Assembly: GCA_030597345.1 (NCBI GenBank)
Contig: JAUVSA010000013.1
Location: 1-17,796, forward strand
Length of the DNA stretch: 17,796 nucleotides
Reading direction: 5' to 3'
Source: Bacillota bacterium
GTDB lineage: Bacteria > Armatimonadota > Hebobacteria > Hebobacterales > Hebobacteraceae
The notes below the pieces were generated by a model. That model ran no database searches. It saw nothing but the letters and a program-made list of their open reading frames with translations, and was not told the origin of the DNA. The translations under genes and the position numbers were made by a program. Every line of letters begins with the position of its first letter. The stretch's first letter is position 1. Positions 12,664-17,796 of this stretch are shown in pieces.

Positions 12664-13689
12664 CTAGCCGATCTTCCTCGCGATTATCTCCACTAGATCC
12701 CCGAGCCGACACGAGTATGCCCACTCATTGTCGTACCAGGAGATGACCTTCGCCAGATTCCCCGAGACGACCTTAGTTTCGCTGGCATCCACTATGGAGG
12801 ACACTGGATAGCCTCGGACGTCGCTGGAAACGATGGGCTCGTGCGTCACTTCCAGGAACCCCTTCATCTTCCCGTTGGCGGCCTTCTCGAGCGCCGCGTT
12901 CACCTCTTGAGCCGTCGTGTCCTTGGACAGCACGCAGGTCAGGTCCACTGCGGAACCAGTGCCGACGGGAACGCGCATCGCCATTCCGTCAAGCTTTCCC
13001 TTCAACTCCGGAACCACGAATCCGATGGCCTTCGCCGCGCCGGTAGAGGTCGGGATGATATTGAGGGCGGCCGCCCGGGCCCGCCGTGGATCCGTGTGGA
13101 CGAGGTCCTGCACCTGCTGATCGTTGGTGTAGGCGTGTATCGTGGTCATCAGGCCCTTCTCGATACCGAAGGTGTCCTGAAGGACTTTCGCCACTGGCGC
13201 CAGGCAGTTGGTGGTGCAGGAGGCGTTGGAGATCACTTTGTGCTTCGCGGGATCGAATATATCCCCGTTTACGCCGAGGACGATGGTCGGATTGTCCGGG
13301 CCGGTCTCTCCGCTCAGCGGCGCAGACACGATCACGTTCTTGGCGCCGGCCGCAAGGTGCGCGCTGGCCTTCTCGACGCTGCGGAAGAAGCCTGTGCACT
13401 CGAGCACTACGTCCACCCCGAGGTCCTTCCACGGTAACTTCGCCGGGTCTCGCTCGCTGAGAACGGCGAACTCGTCGCCATTCACAACTAGCTTCCCGTC
13501 CGTCACCTCCACGGTGCCGGGGAAGCGTCCATAGTTACTGTCGTACTTCAACAGGTGGGCGTTGATGTCGAGAGGGGCGAGGTCGTTGACCGCGACGAGG
13601 TCCACTCCCTCCACCTTGCGTTCCATCATCGCCCGTACAGTGAGGCGTCCGATGCGACCAAAGCCATTGATCGCTACTTTCACGGCCAT
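12664..13689 (-). CDS. gap: Type I glyceraldehyde-3-phosphate dehydrogenase
   Basis: 341 residues from an ATG with an excellent Shine-Dalgarno (GGGAGGA, 6 nt spacing). The open frame extends 49 codons further upstream, but that part overlaps the promoter and is unlike the family. The NAD-binding motif INGFGRIGR starts at residue 6; the catalytic Cys is in SNASCTTNC, the base in TIHAYTNDQ, and NEWAYSCR closes the C-terminal region. It catalyses oxidative phosphorylation of glyceraldehyde 3-phosphate. It is first in the minus-strand glycolytic series, has its own promoter, and is followed by a strong terminator. Confidence 0.97.
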   Translation of the reverse strand: MAVKVAINGFGRIGRLTVRAMMERKVEGVDLVAVNDLAPLDINAHLLKYDSNYGRFPGTVEVTDGKLVVNGDEFAVLSERDPAKLPWKDLGVDVVLECTGFFRSVEKASAHLAAGAKNVIVSAPLSGETGPDNPTIVLGVNGDIFDPAKHKVISNASCTTNCLAPVAKVLQDTFGIEKGLMTTIHAYTNDQQVQDLVHTDPRRARAAALNIIPTSTGAAKAIGFVVPELKGKLDGMAMRVPVGTGSAVDLTCVLSKDTTAQEVNAALEKAANGKMKGFLEVTHEPIVSSDVRGYPVSSIVDASETKVVSGNLAKVISWYDNEWAYSCRLGDLVEIIARKIG

Positions 13690-13820
13690 GCCAAATCCTC
13701 CCACGTAGTGGTAGTCACACAGATGTGCTGGGGAAGCCGCGCGCGAGCCTGAAGCCTGCGCTGGGCGGTCGTCTCCCCGGGGGACAGAAGCAGGAATCCT
13801 CTCGGCCCCTGGTCCGCCGT

Positions 13821-13849
13821 ATTCTATCCGAGCCATCGCCCACTGTCAA
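13821..13849 (-). promoter_or_regulatory. Sigma70-type promoter for gap
   Basis: TTGACA (13844-13849), 17-nt spacer, TAGAAT (13821-13826) on the minus strand: a consensus -35 with near-consensus -10. The start near 13814 would give a leader of about 125 nt. Confidence 0.88.
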
Positions 13850-13877
13850 GGACGAGCTACGTCTGGGGGTCGCGCAG

Positions 13878-13946
13878 GCCTACCAGATGTGGTCGCTGCG
13901 GCCCACTAGATGTGCCCGCCCGGGCCCACTAGATGTGAGGAGTTCG
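13878..13946. repeat. Three tandem 23-bp repeats upstream of the gap promoter
   Basis: Units start at 13878, 13901 and 13924, each opening with GCCYACYAGATGTG (GCCTACCAGATGTG, then GCCCACTAGATGTG twice), with divergent remainders of about 9 bp. The array ends about 28 bp from the -35 of gap and lies downstream of the ogt stop, a position suited to an activator or repressor array. The rest of the 273-base gap 13690-13962 contains the gap promoter and leader. Confidence 0.8.
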
Positions 13947-13962
13947 CGAGGCGGCACTTCTG

Positions 13963-14517
13963 CTATGGGAACAGTCGGCGCACATCGCACCGGTGCCCTT
14001 CGAGCGAGAGCAGGGCGCTCTTCATCTGGAGGCCGCCGCCGAAGCCCCCCAGCCTATCCCCGGCGGCGATGACGCGATGGCACGGGATCACGAGCGGAAT
14101 CGGGTTTCGGCTCATCGCCTGTCCGGCGGCACGGGCGCCCCGCGGCCGGCCGGCGCGCCGGGCCACCCAGCCATATGTCCTGACCTCTCCGTAGGGAATC
14201 TCGCACGCGGCCAAGAGGGCATGCCTTCGAAAGGGTGGATGGCCGCAGAGGTCCACCGGGTGGCGGCCCAGGTCAACCGGCTGGCCGGCGAAGTACCGGC
14301 TCAGGTCGTCGGCGAGAGCAGCGAGCAGTGGGTCTCGCAGCCCGAAGTCCGCCTCCACACCGCAGGCGGCAACGGCCAGCTCTTTGGCGGGGCTGGGCAG
14401 AGACATGGCCACCAAGCGGCCGCGCCGGGCGACAGCGGCCACCCATCCCATAGGAGTCTCCAGGGTCAGGCCCGCCAGAGCAGGAGCAGGTGAATCCGGC
14501 AGTCTATCAGTAGCCAT
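13963..14517 (-). CDS. ogt: Methylated-DNA-protein-cysteine methyltransferase
   Basis: 184 residues. It removes alkyl groups from O6-methylguanine by irreversible transfer to its own Cys. The active site IPCHRVI (C146 at 144-150) is intact, preceded by the helix-turn-helix region IPYGEVRTYGWVARRAG (107-123) and GQAMSRNP, and followed by GGFGGGLQMKSALLSLEG. The N-terminal half is the poorly conserved ribonuclease-H-like domain. It overlaps the GNAT gene end by 11 nt, so it is translationally coupled within the uvrC-GNAT-ogt run. No Ada-type regulatory domain is present. Confidence 0.95.
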   Translation of the reverse strand: MATDRLPDSPAPALAGLTLETPMGWVAAVARRGRLVAMSLPSPAKELAVAACGVEADFGLRDPLLAALADDLSRYFAGQPVDLGRHPVDLCGHPPFRRHALLAACEIPYGEVRTYGWVARRAGRPRGARAAGQAMSRNPIPLVIPCHRVIAAGDRLGGFGGGLQMKSALLSLEGHRCDVRRLFP

Positions 14518-15523
14518 CGCGATGCCAGAACACAGGGGGAGACGAGCGGAACAAGTTCTCGATGGCGTCGTCCACCCTGCGGAAGCCTGCCTCGCGGATC
14601 CACTCGCGGTTCGGCACCAAGACCATCAGGCCCGGCCCGACGTCGACCTCGAGCGGAACCCGCTGGGCCTCAAGCAGGCTTATGAGGGGAGCGTTGCCAC
14701 CGACGCGGATGACAGCGCGTCGCAGTCCCATGGCGAGACATCGCTCGGCCGCATCTCTCAGAAGGGCGAGCGCGGCCTGGTCGTGGCCGCGGAGATGAGC
14801 GAACTCGGTGATCGCGAGATGTGGCTGCTCAGCCGGGCTGTGGGCGGCGAGGTATGCTACCAGCTGCCCGTCAACGAGACCAACTAGGCCGGTTGCATCG
14901 AGCTGCGAGGAGAATCCGTATGGGAAGGTCCCCCGCCGGGGCCAGGTCTCCCAGAATCGCATGTCCCGCACCTGCATTCCGGTTATGCCCTGGCTGTAGT
15001 TGTGGTAGACCGCGGCGAGCGCCGGCCAGTGGCGCTGGTAGTCGAGTCGTTCGGTGGCGCAGCCGGTCTCGGAGGCGAGCCGGGCAAGCGCGGACACAGG
15101 GCACTCGTAGCCGCCGACCTTCGGTACCTCGCGGAACCCGAAACGAGAGAAGAAGTCGGGCAGCCGGGTGGTCAGTATGGCGAGATCATAGCCCTGTTGC
15201 CGGACTAGGCGAACAGTATCTTGCACGACACGGCTGCCCAGGCCCCGATGCTGAAAGACAGGGTTCGTACAGACCGCGGTGATACCAGCCACTGTCACGA
15301 CTTGGTTGCCGACATGAGCTGCGCGATGCAGGATGACGGCAGCGCTCACAATCTCAGCGTTTAGCACTCCCACACGAACGCGCTCCGGATGGAAGTACGG
15401 ATCGTTGACGAGTGAGTTGCGCACCACTGGAATGCTGCTGTCGTCCACCCCGAAGGCGGCCTGGAAACACGCGAGAAATCCGTCCAGCTCTCCCTTCTGG
15501 AGGCCGCGGACGCGGAATGCCAT
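14507..15523 (-). CDS. GNAT-family N-acetyltransferase, Eis-like tandem-domain form
   Basis: 338 residues. The first GNAT domain (about 3-150) has the acetyl-CoA loop in VCTNPVFQHRGLGSRVV (84-100, QHRGLG at 91-96) followed by YDLAILTT and the FFSRFGF strand usual in this group. A second, degenerate GNAT-like domain (about 180-330) lacks a clear CoA motif, as in Eis and related proteins. No C-terminal sterol-carrier domain is evident, so it is shorter than Eis. The substrate is unknown; Eis-type enzymes acetylate amines of aminoglycosides or proteins. The start ATG is 2 nt after the uvrC stop (TGA-CC-ATG), and it overlaps ogt, so it is embedded in a DNA-repair run. Confidence 0.88.
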   Translation of the reverse strand: MAFRVRGLQKGELDGFLACFQAAFGVDDSSIPVVRNSLVNDPYFHPERVRVGVLNAEIVSAAVILHRAAHVGNQVVTVAGITAVCTNPVFQHRGLGSRVVQDTVRLVRQQGYDLAILTTRLPDFFSRFGFREVPKVGGYECPVSALARLASETGCATERLDYQRHWPALAAVYHNYSQGITGMQVRDMRFWETWPRRGTFPYGFSSQLDATGLVGLVDGQLVAYLAAHSPAEQPHLAITEFAHLRGHDQAALALLRDAAERCLAMGLRRAVIRVGGNAPLISLLEAQRVPLEVDVGPGLMVLVPNREWIREAGFRRVDDAIENLFRSSPPVFWHRDGY

Positions 15524-15525
15524 GG

Positions 15526-17421
15526 TCAGGAAGGCCCTGTCCGTCGCAGGTGTGCCAACACGGCCCGCGCGATCTCCGGTCCGCAGCCGGCCGCGCCCGC
15601 GACTTCCTCTGCCGACGCTTCCCGCAGTCGGCCAAGGGTTCGGAATTGCCGCAAGAGCCTCTCTTTTCGCCGGGGCCCGATACCCGGGATTTCGTCGAGC
15701 ACGCTCTGACGCACCTCTCGGGCGCGCAGTGAACGATGATAGGAGACGGCAAACCGGTGGGCCTCATCTCGAACACGCTGGAGCAGATGGAGAGCGCGGG
15801 AGTGCTCGGGCAGCGAGATCGGCCCTTGGCGTCCCGGCAGATACACGTGTTCATGCTCCTTGGCGAGGCCTGCGGCGGGCATCTTGAGACCAAGCTCGTC
15901 CATCGCCTGGACGGCAACGCCGAGCTGGCCTGCTCCGCCATCCACCAGAAGAAGGTCGGGCAGGTGTTGGAACTTCACATTGCCGGATACGGCCGCCCGC
16001 AGCCGGCGTGACAGCACCTCGTGCATCATCTGATAGTCGTTCAGCCGGCCGTCCACGAGACGAATGCGGTATCGACGGTATTCGCTCCGCTTTGGATGGC
16101 CGTTCTCGAACACGATCATTGCGCCTACCGACTGCTTTCCACGAACAGTCGAGATATCGAATGCCTCGATCCGCCGCGGGGACACGGGCAGTCGCAGCGT
16201 CTTCTGCAAATCAGCGACTGCCTCCTCCCCTCTTCGGCGCTCTGCGCTCTCCCGTTCGAGCATGGTTCGCAGCTGGTGGCCGGCGTTCTCCACCGCCATG
16301 TCCACAAGTTTCTTCTTCTCCCCACGCTTGGGCACGCGGACTTCGACCCTCGTTCCGCGCCGCTCGGCCAGCAGCTCCTGAATCGTGCCCCCATCCGCGA
16401 TGGCCACCGGAAGGAGCACCCGCCGGGGGGCAGCGGCCACCTTCTGGTAATGGTGCTTCGCGAACTCGTTCAGCACCTCCGCCGCGGAGGTCCCGGAGAC
16501 ACCCTCGAGCACGTAGTGCTCCTGGTTTACGAGGCGTCCCTCACGGACTTCGAGGACGGAGACACAACCCGTGTCCTCGCGCAGGGCATACCCGAGCACA
16601 TCCGCCTCCTCGCCCCGGGAGGAGACTACTCTCTGGCCGTGCAGGGCGTTCTCCAGGGCGGCAATCTGGTCGCGGAGGCGGGCCGCGGATTCATAGCGAA
16701 GATCGCCGGCGGCACGCTCCATCTCTGCTCCCAACTGAGTGAGCACATGCTCATGCTTGCCGTCGAGGAAATCACACACTTGCAGTGTGGCTGTGCGATA
16801 TACTTCAGGGGTAGTGTAGCCCTCGGCGCACGGCGCCAAGCAGCGCTCTATGAAGTATTCGAGACAGGGCCGGGCCCGAGGTCCCCGCTCCGGCTTCCAG
16901 GGACAGCCGCCCCGCTTCTTGACCGTGGCGACCAGCGTCTGGCGAATCCCGAACAGCCGACGAGCGATGCTGATAGTTCGCCACATGCTGCGGGTGGAGG
17001 GGAAGGGGCCGAAGTAGCGCGACCCATCGGGCCGCATGCGCCGGATGACGCACAGGCTGGGAAATGGGTCCCTTGGGTCTATCCGGATGTAGGGGTAGCT
17101 CTTGTCATCACGATAGCGAACATTGAATCGTGGCCGGTGCTTCTGGATGAGAGTGAACTCCAGGACAAGAGCTTCCAGATCCGAGGCAGTGACCACGAAG
17201 TCAAGATCGTCAACTTGCTGGACGAGAAGGCCAACACGCGGGGAGAGGGCCGCGCCTCGTTGGAAGTAGGAGCGGACGCGAGCACGCAGGGACTGAGCCT
17301 TGCCGACGTAGAGAACATCGCCGGCAGTGTCCTTCAGCAGGTAGACCCCAGGCTTCGCGGGAAGTTGGTCGACTTTCTCTTGCAGGACCACGGACCGAGC
17401 ACCCACAGTCATGATACCCAC
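15526..17421 (-). CDS. uvrC: UvrABC excinuclease subunit C
   Basis: 631 residues from a GTG (an ATG three codons later is an equal candidate). UvrC makes the 3' and 5' incisions in nucleotide excision repair. Domains in order: GIY-YIG nuclease (about 20-100; GVYLLKD and VLYVGKA, R47), a cysteine cluster C173, C186, C194, C198 with the spacing of the UvrC iron-sulfur site, the UVR helical hairpin that contacts UvrB (about 222-257), the RNase H-like nuclease domain (DISTVRGKQSVGAMIVFENG and LLLVDGGAGQLG) and a C-terminal helix-hairpin-helix pair (LDEIPGIGPRRKERLLRQF). Complete and of normal length. It follows uvrA by 96 nt; uvrB is not in the window. Confidence 0.97.
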   Translation of the reverse strand: MGIMTVGARSVVLQEKVDQLPAKPGVYLLKDTAGDVLYVGKAQSLRARVRSYFQRGAALSPRVGLLVQQVDDLDFVVTASDLEALVLEFTLIQKHRPRFNVRYRDDKSYPYIRIDPRDPFPSLCVIRRMRPDGSRYFGPFPSTRSMWRTISIARRLFGIRQTLVATVKKRGGCPWKPERGPRARPCLEYFIERCLAPCAEGYTTPEVYRTATLQVCDFLDGKHEHVLTQLGAEMERAAGDLRYESAARLRDQIAALENALHGQRVVSSRGEEADVLGYALREDTGCVSVLEVREGRLVNQEHYVLEGVSGTSAAEVLNEFAKHHYQKVAAAPRRVLLPVAIADGGTIQELLAERRGTRVEVRVPKRGEKKKLVDMAVENAGHQLRTMLERESAERRRGEEAVADLQKTLRLPVSPRRIEAFDISTVRGKQSVGAMIVFENGHPKRSEYRRYRIRLVDGRLNDYQMMHEVLSRRLRAAVSGNVKFQHLPDLLLVDGGAGQLGVAVQAMDELGLKMPAAGLAKEHEHVYLPGRQGPISLPEHSRALHLLQRVRDEAHRFAVSYHRSLRAREVRQSVLDEIPGIGPRRKERLLRQFRTLGRLREASAEEVAGAAGCGPEIARAVLAHLRRTGPS

Positions 17422-17517
17422 GCGGCCTGGCGCGCGTCAATCAAGTTCCTCAGGCAGAACGACGACGATGCTTCAGTCAGACCCAAAGGCGACGGTGGCG
17501 CCGGGGCCGACAAACTG

Positions 17518-17796
17518 TCAGCTCTTGCGCTTCCGCGGCCGACCTCGTCGTCCCGAGCGCGAGCGGGAGAGGGTCCTCTTGAGCACCTGGCCGGTGTGCG
17601 ACCTCGATTTCTTGGCGACCTCCTCCGGCGTCCCCTCCGCCACGATCTCGCCGCCCTCATCGCCCCCCCCCGGGCCGAGGTCGATTATGTGGTCCGCGCA
17701 CTTGATGACATCCGGGTTGTGCTCGATCACGAACACGGTATTGCCGGCCTCTGTGAGGCGGCGCAGCACGTCGAGGAGCTTCTGGATGTCTGCGAA
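17518..17796 (-). CDS. uvrA: UvrABC excinuclease subunit A, C-terminal 92 residues (window edge)
   Basis: The visible end reads from FADIQKLLDVL through the D-loop and final nucleotide-binding segment: GNTVFVIEHNPDVIKCADHI, IDLGPGGGDEGGEIVAEGTP, then a basic tail (SRSGRRGRPRKRKS). This is the second ABC ATPase domain of UvrA, the DNA damage sensor. The 5' part lies beyond 17796. A run of nine C on the plus strand (17663-17671) is in frame with the GPGGGD motif. The tail is richer in Arg/Lys than usual and may add DNA affinity. uvrC follows 96 nt downstream. Confidence 0.96.
   Translation of the reverse strand, partial: FADIQKLLDVLRRLTEAGNTVFVIEHNPDVIKCADHIIDLGPGGGDEGGEIVAEGTPEEVAKKSRSHTGQVLKRTLSRSRSGRRGRPRKRKS

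Noticed and set aside
13690..13836. N-terminal extension of gap by 49 codons
   Set aside because: It contains the promoter -10 and leader, is not homologous to GAPDH, and the inner ATG has a near-perfect Shine-Dalgarno.
13878..13946. CRISPR array
   Set aside because: The repeats are 14 bp with 9-bp separations, only three units, and no cas genes are nearby.

Overview
The window is a G+C-rich stretch of bacterial chromosome, densely coded and almost entirely on the minus strand; ribosomal protein L25 is the only convincing plus-strand gene. It is ordinary chromosomal content (glycolysis, PRPP and UDP-sugar synthesis, excision repair, a ribosomal protein, a tRNA) mixed with signalling genes. 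There are no phage, plasmid or CRISPR features. I cannot place it taxonomically with certainty. The fused HD-GYP/GGDEF protein, ANTAR and HisKA_2 signalling and the insertion in triosephosphate isomerase fit a free-living member of a phylum such as Armatimonadota or its terrabacterial neighbours, but this is inference.

Layout, left to right. (1) 1-3521 is a cyclic-di-GMP block: the start of a membrane protein cut by the window edge, a membrane-anchored HD-GYP/GAF/GGDEF protein, and a soluble GGDDF-type protein. The leader of the HD-GYP/GGDEF gene carries a clear class I c-di-GMP (GEMM-I) riboswitch at 2415-2509, so the enzyme that makes or breaks c-di-GMP is probably under feedback control by the same molecule. 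(2) 3522-3972 is a 451-base divergent intergenic region with an extended -10 promoter for L25, a 15-bp inverted repeat with a 57-nt loop, and two mutually exclusive hairpins in the leader of the GGDDF gene. (3) 3973-7070 holds rplY/ctc (plus), a MITE-like element with CTAG flanks, a 47-residue very basic protein, prs, a single-domain glmU-type nucleotidyltransferase, and tRNA-Gln(UUG) with its own promoter.

(4) 7127-13689 is a long minus-strand series read in the order gap, terminator, pgk, tpiA, moaC, MOSC, mogA, sensor kinase, ANTAR response regulator, small basic-tailed hypothetical. From tpiA to the regulator the genes abut or overlap, so lower glycolysis, molybdenum-cofactor steps and an RNA-binding two-component pair appear to be one transcript. 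The kinase is split by an in-frame TAA exactly where the H-box normally has a Glu codon. A strong sigma70-type promoter precedes gap, and three copies of a 23-bp repeat lie just upstream of it. (5) 13963-17796 is a DNA-repair series read as uvrA (C-terminal end only), uvrC, an Eis-like GNAT protein and ogt, tightly packed.

The strongest items for follow-up are the riboswitch-controlled c-di-GMP enzyme, the stop-codon-split kinase paired with an ANTAR regulator inside a glycolysis/Moco operon, the 23-bp repeats upstream of the gap promoter, and the MITE-like element that abuts the stop codon of the small basic gene.
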